Of a stretch of DNA of 64,000 bases, positions 1 to 8,487 are shown piece after piece. The notes under the pieces were generated by a model. It was not told where the DNA came from. It saw only the letters and a list, made by a program, of their open reading frames with translations, and ran no database searches. Numbering within the stretch: position 1 is the first letter of the stretch; the number at the start of each line of letters is the position of its first letter. The translations under genes were made by a program, and so were the position numbers. Source of the stretch: Streptomyces sp. NBC_00289 (GTDB lineage Bacteria > Actinomycetota > Actinomycetes > Streptomycetales > Streptomycetaceae); assembly GCF_041435115.1 (NCBI RefSeq), contig NZ_CP108046.1:1798001-1862000 (forward strand). Reading direction: 5' to 3'.

Positions 1-1
1 G

Positions 2-1051
2 GAACTGGTGACGCGTGCCCTCGAGCTGAGCCACACCCGGATCATGGCCGGCATGCACTCCACGGTCGACGTCCTCGGAGGACGGATCATGGCCACCGCA
101 CTGGCCGCCGCCACCCTGGCCGACCCCGCGAACGCCGCCCTCAAGGCCGCCGCGCGCGCCCAGGCCCTCGCCTACTTCCAGCAGCGGACCGGCACGACGG
201 CCGACACGCTGTACGCCTACGCCCACGCGGCCGGCGCCGGCGCCGACCCGTACGCCGACCGTGCGGCCAACGCCCGTGCGGTGCGGCCCCGGCTGACGTA
301 CGTGCTGACCCGGCACGGCCGCAGCGAGCCCCTGACCGTGCCGAAGGGCGCGGAGGTGTTGCTGGAGACGCGGCTGCCGTACCTGGACGCGGCGCAGCGG
401 CGCGAGGTACTGCGGACGACGGCGCTGCCCTCCGGATACGTCCTGCTGGACGGCTTCGAGCAGTGGGGACGGCTGAACCTGTTCGCCGCGGCGGACGGGT
501 ACGGCGCCTTCGACTCCGGAGTGACGGTCACCCTCGACGCGGCGGCCGGCGGCTTCGGTGCCGCCGACAGCTGGCGCAACGACATCGACGGCGACGGCGG
601 CCTGACCAAGCGAGGCACCGGCACCCTGACCCTCACCGGCCACAACCGGTACACGGGCGGCACCGTGCTGGCGGAGGGCGTGCTCGTCGCCGGTTCGGCC
701 CACGCCCTGGGGCACGGCGACGTGCGGGTGACGGGCGGCACACTGCGGCTGGACGGGCCGGTCCAGGTGCACGGTACGTACACCCAGCAGTCCGCCGGTC
801 TGGAGCTGACGCTGCGTTCGGGCCACGAGCCGGCGCTCGAGGTCACGCGGCGGGCGGTCCTCGGGCAGGGCAGTGTGCTGTCGCTGCGGCTGGACGCCGA
901 CAGGCCCCCGGCGGCGGGCCACACGGTACGCGTGGTGGGCGCGCTGGTGCTGCGCGGCCAGTTCGACCGCGTCGAGCTGAACTCCGACCGGCTGCGGGCC
1001 GTACCCGTCTATACGGCGGAAGGTCTGTCGGTACGACTCCTGAAGCGGTGA
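2..1051 (+). CDS. PAP2-family acid phosphatase with autotransporter-type beta repeat, C-terminal part
   Basis: The reading frame is open from the window edge, so the N-terminus lies upstream. The first visible residues carry the second PAP2 phosphatase signature: an Arg, then G-x-H and Asp in SHTRIMAGMHSTVD. These supply the phosphate-binding Arg and the catalytic His/Asp of class A acid phosphatases. The last third (about 590-900) is Gly/Thr-rich with GTGTLTLTGHNRYTGGT, which matches the autotransporter-associated beta-strand repeat. The protein is probably secreted or wall-associated and hydrolyses phosphomonoesters. The family assignment rests on the signature. The start, signal peptide and substrate cannot be seen. 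Confidence 0.8.
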   Translation, partial: ELVTRALELSHTRIMAGMHSTVDVLGGRIMATALAAATLADPANAALKAAARAQALAYFQQRTGTTADTLYAYAHAAGAGADPYADRAANARAVRPRLTYVLTRHGRSEPLTVPKGAEVLLETRLPYLDAAQRREVLRTTALPSGYVLLDGFEQWGRLNLFAAADGYGAFDSGVTVTLDAAAGGFGAADSWRNDIDGDGGLTKRGTGTLTLTGHNRYTGGTVLAEGVLVAGSAHALGHGDVRVTGGTLRLDGPVQVHGTYTQQSAGLELTLRSGHEPALEVTRRAVLGQGSVLSLRLDADRPPAAGHTVRVVGALVLRGQFDRVELNSDRLRAVPVYTAEGLSVRLLKR

Positions 1052-1143
1052 CGCCCCGAGCGGCGGGAAGCGGCGCGGAGGAACCCCCCGGGGTGTCCCC
1101 GCGCCACTCCCGCCGCGACGCGGCCGGTGTCATCGTGGTGCGG

Positions 1144-2838
1144 ATGATGACGCGCGAACAGCAATCGGTCCTCGACCCCGCGGCGCGAGACGGTGCCCCG
1201 CCGCAGAGGGCTGCCCCCGGGCCGAGGCGTCGCCTCGCCGCGCGGTGGTCGGTGCCGGTGCTGGTGTTCCTGCTGCTCGCACAGATGGCCTTCGCGATGG
1301 TGAGCACGGCCGTACGGCAGACGCCGACCATCGACGAGCCCGTCTACGTGGGCACGGCCGCGGACTACCTGCACGAGCACGAGGTGCGGTACAACCCCGA
1401 ACATCCGCCGCTGGGCAAACTGGTGATCGCCGCCGGGGTGGCCCTGGCCGATCCGCGCGTGGACCCGTCGTTCACCGGCGACCAGGGAGCACTGGGCCGG
1501 CATCTGCTGTACGAGTCGGGCAACGATCCGTGGCGGCTGATGCTGTGGGCCCGCCTGCCGGTGATCGCGCTGACGCTGCTGTTCGGTCTTGTCGTCTTCG
1601 CCTTCGCCCGTGATCTGGCCGGACCGGTCGGCGCGGTGGCCGCCCTCGCGCTGTACGCCTTCTCCCCCGACCTGATCGCCCACGGATCCCTCGCCACGCT
1701 CGACGTGCCGGCCGCCGGGTTCCTGCTGACGTCGGTGTGGCTGTTGTGGCGGGCGCGGCGACGGCCCCGACTGTACGTACCGCTCGCCGGAGCGGCCCTG
1801 GGGGCGGCGCTGGCCACGAAGATGAGCGCGCTGCCCGCGCTGCCGGTCCTGATGGCGCTGGCCGTGGTGTCCGTGTGGTGCTCGGGTCGCGCGGGTTCAC
1901 GGGACCGGCGCGGACGGCTGCTGCGGGCGGCAGCGGGCGCGGGCCTGGTGGCGCTGGCCGCCGTCACCGTCGTATGGATGACGTATCTGGTGGTGGATCC
2001 GCGGCTGCGGTGGGCGCCGCAACAGCAGGTGCCCACGGTCCACGGGCTGCGCGGGCTGCTGGTGGACCTCATGCCGTTCCCCGAGGCGTACCGGGACGGG
2101 ATGCGCATCCAGTTCGGACTGGAGAACTACCCGTGGCAGGGCTTCCTCTTCGGCCGGCTCTACACCGGGTCGCTGTGGTACTACCTGCCGGCGGCGCTGC
2201 TGGTGAAGACCCCCCTCGGTCTGCTCGCGCTGTGGACGGCCGGTGCCGTCGTCGTGGTGGCGCTGCGGCGGCTGCGGCCCGCGGCGCCGTATCTGCTGGT
2301 CCCGTCCGGTGTCCTGCTGGCCGCGGCCATGGACGGCTCACGCGACTTCGGCACCCGCTACGTCGTCTTCCTGCCGATGTTCCTCGCGGTGGCGGCGGGC
2401 TGCGTGGTGACGGTACGACGGCGGTGGGCGCCGGTCGTGACGGGGGCACTGGCCCTGTTCGTCGCGGTCAGCTCCCTACTGGCGTATCCCTACTATCTGC
2501 CGTACTCCAACGAGGCGTTCGGCGGCCCGGAGCAGACGCACCTGCGGTTGCACGACTCCAACGTCGACTGGGGCCAGGATCTGGGCCGGCTCGCCGACCG
2601 GCTGCGCGAGCGGTATCCGGGCGAACGGGTGTGGCTCGTGTACAAGGGCAGCGGTGTGGCGTCCTCCTACGGCATCGAGGCGTCCGATCCGCGCGAGGTG
2701 CCCGCCGCCGACGTGCGCGGACTGCTGGTCGTGTCCGACTCGGCGGTGGCCAAGGCGCAGGGGCGGCTGAAGGCGCTGATCGCCGGCAGCCGGCCGGTCG
2801 ACGAGGTCGGTCACTCGATCACGATCTACCGCCGGTGA
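1144..2838 (+). CDS. Membrane glycosyltransferase, GT39/ArnT-like (GT-C fold)
   Basis: This 564-residue polytopic protein has about 10-11 hydrophobic segments, the first near residues 35-55. An extracytoplasmic loop after TM1 contains T-I-D-E-P (about residue 63), followed by N-P-E-H-P-P-L-G-K (about 83). This acidic loop pair is typical of GT-C enzymes that use polyprenyl-phosphate sugars. The predicted role is transfer of a lipid-linked sugar to a protein or glycan on the outer face of the membrane. Two adjacent in-frame ATGs (1144, 1147) open the frame. The longer upstream extension is open but has no domain. The acceptor and donor sugar are unknown. Confidence 0.8.
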   Translation: MMTREQQSVLDPAARDGAPPQRAAPGPRRRLAARWSVPVLVFLLLAQMAFAMVSTAVRQTPTIDEPVYVGTAADYLHEHEVRYNPEHPPLGKLVIAAGVALADPRVDPSFTGDQGALGRHLLYESGNDPWRLMLWARLPVIALTLLFGLVVFAFARDLAGPVGAVAALALYAFSPDLIAHGSLATLDVPAAGFLLTSVWLLWRARRRPRLYVPLAGAALGAALATKMSALPALPVLMALAVVSVWCSGRAGSRDRRGRLLRAAAGAGLVALAAVTVVWMTYLVVDPRLRWAPQQQVPTVHGLRGLLVDLMPFPEAYRDGMRIQFGLENYPWQGFLFGRLYTGSLWYYLPAALLVKTPLGLLALWTAGAVVVVALRRLRPAAPYLLVPSGVLLAAAMDGSRDFGTRYVVFLPMFLAVAAGCVVTVRRRWAPVVTGALALFVAVSSLLAYPYYLPYSNEAFGGPEQTHLRLHDSNVDWGQDLGRLADRLRERYPGERVWLVYKGSGVASSYGIEASDPREVPAADVRGLLVVSDSAVAKAQGRLKALIAGSRPVDEVGHSITIYRR

Positions 2839-2867
2839 CCCGGTCCCCGGTGAGCGGACTGCGACCG

Positions 2868-3269
2868 CTACCGCGCCGCCTGCTGGAACCCCTCGGCGCT
2901 GACGTGCGCCATCACGCTGCTGGCCACGCGGTAGCGGCCGTTGGGCACGTGTGCGGACCTGGTGATGTGCACCGTGAGCGGGCCGGCCCACGCGTAGCCG
3001 TGGTGTTCGGCGTGCCTGGCCAGGCTGTCGGTGAGGGCCTGGCCCACCCTGCTGTCGCGGCGCGTGAGTTCGTCGTGCACGGAGTCGGCGAGCTCGACGT
3101 CGTAGGCGTTGGGGACCACGACCAGATTCTCGCTGCACACGACGGCGTGGCTGTCGCACTCGCGTCGCAGGGCGTCGAGGAGTTCGACGGGTTCCTTGTC
3201 GAAGATCCTCGCCCACAGCGACTCCCACCGCTGTTCCAGGGCCTGTTCCAGCGCGCTCAGTGCGCTCAT
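2868..3269 (-). CDS. Stand-alone FhaA N-terminal domain protein (DUF3662)
   Basis: This 133-residue protein matches the DUF3662 module found at the N-terminus of FhaA, with a Leu/Glu-rich start, R-R-E-C-D, V-V-V-P-N-A-Y and a hydrophobic core ending in V-H-I-T-R-S. In FhaA this domain precedes a linker and an FHA domain. Here only the N-terminal module is present and no FHA domain follows. FhaA works with PknB-type kinases and MviN in peptidoglycan control, but no kinase lies nearby. The gene converges on the upstream glycosyltransferase and diverges from the RpiR regulator. A regulatory or scaffolding role is inference. Confidence 0.75.
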   Translation of the reverse strand: MSALSALEQALEQRWESLWARIFDKEPVELLDALRRECDSHAVVCSENLVVVPNAYDVELADSVHDELTRRDSRVGQALTDSLARHAEHHGYAWAGPLTVHITRSAHVPNGRYRVASSVMAHVSAEGFQQAAR

Positions 3270-3431
3270 TCCGTCTCACCTGCCGAAAGATCTGGTTTCG
3301 TGTGCCGGGACGCCTTCGGGCGACGACGTCGTCGCCGCAGGGCGGGTTCCCGATCGGCGGGCGGATATCCGCACCTCGGGCGGGTCGTCGGATGATCCTC
3401 TACAAGCCCTGGTCACGGCTGTCGTGTGGGC

Positions 3432-3446
3432 TATGTTGACTCTCCG
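3432..3446 (+). promoter_or_regulatory. -10 element giving a probable leaderless transcript
   Basis: TATGTT at 3432-3437 fits a HrdB-type -10 box and lies 8 bases before the GTG at 3446. Transcription would therefore begin at or just before the start codon, giving a leaderless mRNA, which is common in Streptomyces. This supports 3446 as the start. No convincing -35 was found. Confidence 0.4.
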
Positions 3447-4393
3447 TGGGAGACAAAGGGAGCGCGCCGGTGCCATCGTCGCAACAGGCACGCGCACAGG
3501 CATCATCGATCACCTCGGGAAAGACCGCCCCTGAGGCGGAGGCCGCCCCTGCCTCCCAGCTCAGGACGCTCTTCGACAGGCCGCGGCTGTCCCCGGGCCA
3601 GCGCCGCATCGCGCAGTACCTGATCGAGCACATCACCGAAGCGGCGTTCCTGTCGATCACCGATCTCGCGGAGCGGGTCGGCGTGAGCCAGCCCTCGGTG
3701 ACCCGGTTCGCCGCGGCCGTCGGCTTCAGCGGTTACCCCGCGCTGCGGGAGAAGCTCCAGTCCATCGCGCTCGGCACCCTCGCGGGCGGCCCCGGAGCGA
3801 CGGAAGAGAACGGGAGCAACGAGCTCCAGGCGGCGGTGGACGCCGAGATGGAGAACCTGGAGAACCTCCGGCGGGACTTCGCCAATCCCGACCAGGTGAT
3901 CGACATCGGCCGCCGGCTGTCCCTGTCGACCCCGCTGACCGTCCTCGGGCTGCGCATCTCCGTCTCCCTCGCCGAGTACTTCGCCTACGCGGCCCGCCGT
4001 ATCCACCCGGACGTACGGCTGGTGACCCGGGGCGGCAGTGTCGCCTACGACGCGCTGCTCCAGTCGCGTGAGGCCGGCGGCACCTGGGTGCTGGCGTTCT
4101 CCATGCCCCGGCACGCGCAGGAGACCCTCACCGCGCTGCGCGTCGCGCGCGGCGCCGGGCTGCGCGTCGTCCTGATCACCGACCTCGCGCTGGGTGCGGT
4201 CGCCGACGAGGCCGACGTCGTCTTCGCCACCGGCACCGGCTCCCGGCTGGTCTTCGACTCCTATGCCGCGCCCGGAGTCATGGCAGCCGCGCTGCTCCAG
4301 GCCATGACCGACGCCGACCCGGAGCGGACCCAGGCGCGGCTCGAGGACTACGAGCAGATCTCCGAGCAGCACCAGTTCTTCCTGCGCGACTGA
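3446..4393 (+). CDS. MurR/RpiR-family transcriptional regulator
   Basis: This 315-residue protein has an N-terminal HTH_6 domain at about 30-105, with S-P-G-Q-R-R-I-A-Q-Y and the recognition helix V-S-Q-P-S-V-T-R-F-A. A C-terminal SIS (sugar isomerase) phospho-sugar-binding domain follows at about 145-285. The family senses sugar phosphates or amino-sugar phosphates and usually represses local genes. A TGAA-N4-TTCA palindrome (4446-4457) lies 53 bases past the stop and is a plausible binding site. The first 30 residues are Ser/Ala/Gln-rich and probably disordered. The ligand is unknown. Confidence 0.9.
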   Translation: MGDKGSAPVPSSQQARAQASSITSGKTAPEAEAAPASQLRTLFDRPRLSPGQRRIAQYLIEHITEAAFLSITDLAERVGVSQPSVTRFAAAVGFSGYPALREKLQSIALGTLAGGPGATEENGSNELQAAVDAEMENLENLRRDFANPDQVIDIGRRLSLSTPLTVLGLRISVSLAEYFAYAARRIHPDVRLVTRGGSVAYDALLQSREAGGTWVLAFSMPRHAQETLTALRVARGAGLRVVLITDLALGAVADEADVVFATGTGSRLVFDSYAAPGVMAAALLQAMTDADPERTQARLEDYEQISEQHQFFLRD

Positions 4394-4444
4394 CCGACTC
4401 CGGTCATATGCGGCTACTACCGGGCCAGCCACCATAAATCACGC

Positions 4445-4492
4445 ATGAATGTTTTCATACGTCTTGCAAACGGCACGGCATATATAAATACT
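4445..4492 (+). promoter_or_regulatory. RpiR-type palindrome next to a promoter in an AT-rich island
   Basis: ATGAA-tgtt-TTCAT (4445-4458) is a perfect 5-bp inverted repeat with the TGAA-N4-TTCA pattern often bound by RpiR regulators. Immediately downstream, TTGCAA (4464-4469) and AATACT (4487-4492) are separated by 17 bp and fit a -35/-10 pair. The surrounding 60 bases are much more AT-rich than the rest of the window. The rpiR-like gene ends at 4393, so autoregulatory or local control is likely but inferred. Confidence 0.5.
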
Positions 4493-4497
4493 GCTCA

Positions 4498-4756
4498 CGG
4501 ATCACGCCCCGGCCGCTCCGGGACACGTTCCGCACCCCCGTCCTCACACCCCGCATCCGCCCGCAGAAAGCCGACGGTCCGCCCATGCGCACGCAGCTCC
4601 ATCCGCCGCGCGGGCCCCGTCCGCTCACCCGGGCTCCTGCACGAGCACCCGAAACCGCCGTCTCCTACCCGCGTCGGCGTCCAGGGTGTTCGGTCGGGCC
4701 TCGCCTGCGCGAGCGCCCACGGCGGCCCCGGTCATCCCCTAGACCGGGGCCGCCCA
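4498..4756 (+). ncRNA. Candidate small RNA or long attenuated leader
   Basis: This stretch lies between a good promoter (4464-4492) and a strong hairpin (4721-4754) and has no coding-like frame. A transcript of about 250-260 nt would result. It could be an independent small RNA, or the leader of the gene at 4806 with the hairpin acting as an attenuator. No known riboswitch fold was recognised by eye. Confidence 0.35.
4721..4754 (+). terminator. Perfect 12-bp stem hairpin
   Basis: Positions 4721-4732 and 4743-4754 are exact reverse complements (G/C-rich, 12 bp) around a 10-base loop. There is no T-run, as is usual for Streptomyces terminators. The hairpin stands 51 bases before the ATG at 4806. 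Confidence 0.65.
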
Positions 4757-4805
4757 AGCCCGTCGGACCACCCCTCTCGACGCCGTAGACCCGGAAGCGA
4801 CGACC

Positions 4806-5180
4806 ATGACTCTGACGACCACGCGCATCAGCCCGGACTGGCCGTGCCAGGTCAAGATCCCCGGCAGCTACGACTGGGAGCGCTCGGCGGCCAAGTGGCT
4901 GCGCGAGCTGGTGCCGGCCCGCTACGCCAGTTACCCGGCCCTGATCCGCCACCCCGTTCTGCTCGCCCGCCATGCGCAGATCCAGGTGCAGCAGGAGATC
5001 CGGATCGCGCGCACCGCCCTGCAGACGGCGCGCGCCGATCTGCCCGGGCTCGGTCTGCCCGAGTCGGTGATCGAGCACACCATCAAGCTGTACGCGGCGG
5101 AGGTGCTGCAGTTGCAGCACATCGCCCGGAGCGTGCGCGCGGTCAACCAGGCGCTGGCCTATCACAACCTGGGGCGCTGA
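4806..5180 (+). CDS. Conserved hypothetical protein, 124 aa
   Basis: I do not recognise a named family. The 124 residues are mostly helical in character. They contain a Trp-rich start (W-P-C-Q..Y-D-W-E..K-W-L) and an amphipathic segment Q-I-Q-V-Q-Q-E-I-R-I-A-R-T-A near residues 58-75. There is no signal peptide or membrane segment. Codon use is that of a real Streptomyces gene. It follows the candidate attenuator and precedes the monooxygenase-like gene by 34 bases on the same strand, so the two may be co-transcribed. No function is offered. Confidence 0.7.
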   Translation: MTLTTTRISPDWPCQVKIPGSYDWERSAAKWLRELVPARYASYPALIRHPVLLARHAQIQVQQEIRIARTALQTARADLPGLGLPESVIEHTIKLYAAEVLQLQHIARSVRAVNQALAYHNLGR

Positions 5181-5214
5181 GCCCGCGCCACGGAAGGCAT
5201 GACCCGCGCCGCCC

Positions 5215-5799
5215 GTGGCACACGTGATGAGCATGAGTACCACTCAGTTGCGGCGGGGCGAGCCCGTCACCACGGTGCTGACCTGGCGGGTGCGCCCCGG
5301 CCGGGAGCAGGAGTTCGAGGAGTGGACGCACGGGATCACCCGCTGCGTCAGACGGTTCCCCGGCAGTGAGGGCGTCTCCTGGCTGCGCCCCGAGGACGGC
5401 CACCGCTTCCACGCGGTGCTGCGCTTCTCCGATCCGCACCGCCTCACCGCCTGGCTGGAGTCGCCGGAGCGGGCCGACTGGCACGCACGGATCGAGGGCA
5501 TCGCCACCGAGATCGGCAGTGAGCGGCAGTCGACGACCGGAATGGAGACCTGGTTCGGTCTGCCTGGCACCACCGTGCAGGCGCCGCCCCGCTGGAAGAT
5601 GGTGCTGACCACCTTCCTCGCGGCCTACCCCTTCACCCTGCTCATCCAGTGGCAGCTCACGCCCCGCACCGCCGCCTGGCCCCTGCTCCTGCGCGCCGCG
5701 GTGTTCCCGGTGCTGCTGCTGCCGACCCTGACCTACCTGGTCATGCCGCGGCTCAGCCGTCTGCTCCGGCTGTGGCTGTACCGGCCACCGAACCACTGA
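5215..5799 (+). CDS. Antibiotic biosynthesis monooxygenase (ABM)-fold protein with C-terminal membrane anchor
   Basis: Residues about 15-110 show the ABM ferredoxin-like pattern: V-L-T-W-R-V-R-P-G-R-E-Q-E-F-E-E-W at the start, then F-P-G-S-E-G-V-S-W, then H-A-V-L-R-F-S-D. Two hydrophobic segments follow (about 125-142 and 150-172), giving the ABM-plus-membrane architecture seen in actinobacterial proteins of unknown role. The ABM fold covers small oxygenases and stress proteins; no activity can be assigned. The start is uncertain: GTG 5215, or the ATGs at 5227 or 5233. The stop codon lies inside a 29-bp direct repeat. Confidence 0.75.
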   Translation: MAHVMSMSTTQLRRGEPVTTVLTWRVRPGREQEFEEWTHGITRCVRRFPGSEGVSWLRPEDGHRFHAVLRFSDPHRLTAWLESPERADWHARIEGIATEIGSERQSTTGMETWFGLPGTTVQAPPRWKMVLTTFLAAYPFTLLIQWQLTPRTAAWPLLLRAAVFPVLLLPTLTYLVMPRLSRLLRLWLYRPPNH

Positions 5800-5870
5800 C
5801 CACCGAACGGGGACCAGGTCCGCCCGGGGCGGCCGGGGTCGGTACCGGCCACCGAACCACCGACCACCGA
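5778..5870. repeat. 29-bp direct repeat spanning a stop codon
   Basis: Positions 5778-5806 and 5842-5870 are identical except for one base. The first copy contains the last codons and TGA of the ABM-like gene. The second lies in the spacer before the phosphatase gene. Shorter CCACCGA units continue to about 5885. Confidence 0.7.
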
Positions 5871-5969
5871 CCACGAGCCACCGACGGTCCGCCGCGGACC
5901 GCCGACCGAGAGCGGCCCGCCCCCGGATCGACCGCGCACGGACCCGCGATCGCGGGCGCACCGTGTGCA

Positions 5970-8429
5970 ATGCTCGGTGATGTGACGAGCGATCCAACCA
6001 TCCCGGCGGAGTCCGGTACGGCACCGGACGTGACCGCGCTGGCCCGAGTCGTCGCCCGTCAGCGCGCCGAAATGGACCGACTACGGGAACTGGTGGCGAC
6101 CTCGGCCGTCCTGGAGCGGGCCAAGGGCGTGGTGATGGCGCTGACCGGGTGTGCCCCGGACGCGGCCGGCGAGGAACTGCTGCGACGCGCCAGGGCCGCG
6201 AACCGCACGCTGCTGGAGGAGTGCTGGATCACGCTCGGCGGCCTGATCCCCCCGCTGCGCAGACCGGGCAAGGAGCCGCGGCCCGTCGCCGCCTCGGACG
6301 CCGTCCCGTCCGACCCCTCGCCGCACGGCGACACGGCCGACGCGGAGACGGCCGACGGGGAGACGGCCGACGGGGAGACGGCCGACGCGGACCAGGCCAC
6401 CGGCTCCGCCGCGCTCGGCGGGCTCGGCAGGGCGCTGGTCCACGTCGGCACACCGCAGGAGCTCGCCGTGTGCCTGCTGGAGCATCTCGCGCCCGAGACG
6501 GGGGCGGACGCGGTCATGATCTACTCACGGCTGCCGGTCGGAGGACTGGCGCTGATCGGTCACGCCGGCATCGACGAGACACTGGCCGAGCAGTGGCAAC
6601 GGGTGCCGCCGCTGAGCGGAATCCCCGCACTCGACGCGCTGCGTACGGGCGAGCCGTGCTGGCTGGAGGACATCGACGCGGACCGGAGACAGTACCTGCT
6701 CATCGGGGATCCACCCGACCGCTGGCTGTCCCGGGCCTGGCTGCCCGTACTCACGGGCGACGCGGCCGACGTCTGCATCGGCGTCATGCGCGGTCGCGGC
6801 GGGTCGTTCGGGCCGCACGCCCGGCAACTCCTGCGGGGCGTCACCCGGCTGTGCGCAGGCCGGCTGCGCGCGCTCACCGCCCGCCAGGACCAGGCCGAGG
6901 ACGACACCGCCGGTGCCGTCCAGACCGTGTTCGACTCGCTGCCGAGCGCGGCGATGCTCCTCACCCCGCTGCGCTCCCCCACGGGAGACATCGAGGACTA
7001 CCGTATCGACGCGGCGACCACGGAGGCGGTCGACGTCGTCGGCCGTACCGGGCGGGAGCTGGTCGGGCGGCGGATCCTGGAGTGCTTCCCCAGCATGGCG
7101 GGCGAGGCCCTGTGGCAGGGCAGCCTGCACACGCTGGCCACCGGGGAACCGTACGAGGGCGAGCCGTTCGCCTCCCAGGAAGTGGTGGCCGGGACCGCGC
7201 AACTGCTCACCTACTCGGTGCGGGTGGCCCGGCTGGCCGACGGCCTGGTGATCACCTGGATCCGGCACGACTCCTCGGACCGGCAGGAGCAGCGGCTGGC
7301 CGACGTGCAGCGGCTGGGCAACCTCGGCTGGGCGAACTGGAATCTCCTCAGCGAGGAGGTCAGCTGGTCGTCCCAGGTCTTCACCATCCTCGCCCGTTCC
7401 CCGGAGAGCGGACCGGTCGCCCTCGCCGACCTGCCCCGTCTCGCCGTGGCGGAGGACATGCCCGCGCTGTCCCGGGCGGTAGGGGAACTCATGCTCCGGG
7501 GGCGGCCGTTCGACGTGCCGTTCCGGGTCGCGGCGAGCGGCGGCATACGGCATCTGCGGGTGGTCGCCGAGTCGGTCACGGACGTCCACGGCACACCGGC
7601 CGAGGTGCACGGCTTCGTGCAGGACCTCACCGCGCAGCGCAGCGCCGAACTCGCCCTGCGCAGGAGCGAGCAGGCGATTCTCACCCAGCACGGTGTGCTG
7701 ACCGCCGAGCGGAGCATGGCCGCCCGGCTGCAGCACGCGCTGCTTCCGCTGCCGACCCGGCCCGTGCTCGTGGCCGGGCTGCGCGTCGAGGTCGCCTATC
7801 TGCCCGCCCAGTCGGGGCTGCATGTCGGCGGCGACTGGTTCAGCGTCATGGAACTCCCCGACGGGGACGCCCTGTTCGTCGTCGGTGACGTCGCCGGTCA
7901 CGGCATCGGCGCCGTCGCCACGATGGCCCAGCTCCGCTTCACCGCCAAGGGCATGGTCATCACGGGCTCGTCGCTGACCGGCGCCCTGCACCGGCTCAAC
8001 GCACTGCTGCTGCACTCCCGTGACTCCTACGGCACCGCGACCATGGTCCTGGCCCGCTACGACGCCGCGGAGCGCCGGCTGATCTGGGCACAGGCGGGCC
8101 ATCCGCCGCCACTGCTGCTGCGGGGCGGGAAGGTGATCTATCTCGACCGCCCGCGCGGGATGCTCCTCGGGGCGAACACCTCACCGGTCTACGAGGAGGC
8201 GGAGTGCCACCTCGAGCCGGGAGACCGGTTGATCATGTACACGGACGGGCTGGTCGAGCGCCCCCTGGAGGGCATCGACCGAGGCCTGGATCGCTTCGCC
8301 GAGGCCGCCATGACCCTCCACACGGACTCGCCGGGCTCCCTGGACCCCCTGCTCTCCGCGGTCCTGGAGGGCGAGCGGCGCGACGACGTCTGTGTCGTCG
8401 ACATCCGGGTGCCCGTCAACCCCGAGTGA
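5970..8429 (+). CDS. SpoIIE/RsbU-type PP2C phosphatase with ANTAR, GAF and PAS domains
   Basis: The order in this 819-residue protein is as follows. An ANTAR domain (about 30-85, S-A-V-L-E-R-A-K-G-V-V-M-A) comes first, then a tandem-repeat linker (about 122-140). A GAF domain (about 149-285) and two PAS-like domains (about 316-420 and 445-545) follow. A PP2C SpoIIE domain (about 580-815) ends the protein, with metal-binding G-G-D-W near 618, V-V-G-D-V-A-G-H-G and R-D-D-V-C near the end. Such enzymes dephosphorylate anti-sigma antagonists in partner-switching cascades. ANTAR usually binds RNA, so its pairing with a phosphatase suggests a dual output. The start is ATG 5970; in-frame GTG 5982 is an alternative. 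Confidence 0.88.
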   Translation: MLGDVTSDPTIPAESGTAPDVTALARVVARQRAEMDRLRELVATSAVLERAKGVVMALTGCAPDAAGEELLRRARAANRTLLEECWITLGGLIPPLRRPGKEPRPVAASDAVPSDPSPHGDTADAETADGETADGETADADQATGSAALGGLGRALVHVGTPQELAVCLLEHLAPETGADAVMIYSRLPVGGLALIGHAGIDETLAEQWQRVPPLSGIPALDALRTGEPCWLEDIDADRRQYLLIGDPPDRWLSRAWLPVLTGDAADVCIGVMRGRGGSFGPHARQLLRGVTRLCAGRLRALTARQDQAEDDTAGAVQTVFDSLPSAAMLLTPLRSPTGDIEDYRIDAATTEAVDVVGRTGRELVGRRILECFPSMAGEALWQGSLHTLATGEPYEGEPFASQEVVAGTAQLLTYSVRVARLADGLVITWIRHDSSDRQEQRLADVQRLGNLGWANWNLLSEEVSWSSQVFTILARSPESGPVALADLPRLAVAEDMPALSRAVGELMLRGRPFDVPFRVAASGGIRHLRVVAESVTDVHGTPAEVHGFVQDLTAQRSAELALRRSEQAILTQHGVLTAERSMAARLQHALLPLPTRPVLVAGLRVEVAYLPAQSGLHVGGDWFSVMELPDGDALFVVGDVAGHGIGAVATMAQLRFTAKGMVITGSSLTGALHRLNALLLHSRDSYGTATMVLARYDAAERRLIWAQAGHPPPLLLRGGKVIYLDRPRGMLLGANTSPVYEEAECHLEPGDRLIMYTDGLVERPLEGIDRGLDRFAEAAMTLHTDSPGSLDPLLSAVLEGERRDDVCVVDIRVPVNPE
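6336..6390 (+). repeat. 15-bp tandem repeat inside the phosphatase gene
   Basis: Units of GCCGACGNGGAGACG repeat about 3.7 times and encode A-D-x-E-T. They form a flexible acidic linker between the ANTAR and GAF domains. Confidence 0.85.
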
Positions 8430-8487
8430 CGGCGCGACCCGTGCGGTGCCGGGCCCACGGCGCGGGTGAACGGGCGAGGAGATCGCG

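Noticed and set aside
463..1143. N-terminal extension of the GT39-like gene
   Set aside because: It overlaps the PAP2 gene in another phase and has no membrane or domain signal; the first TM fits ATG 1144.
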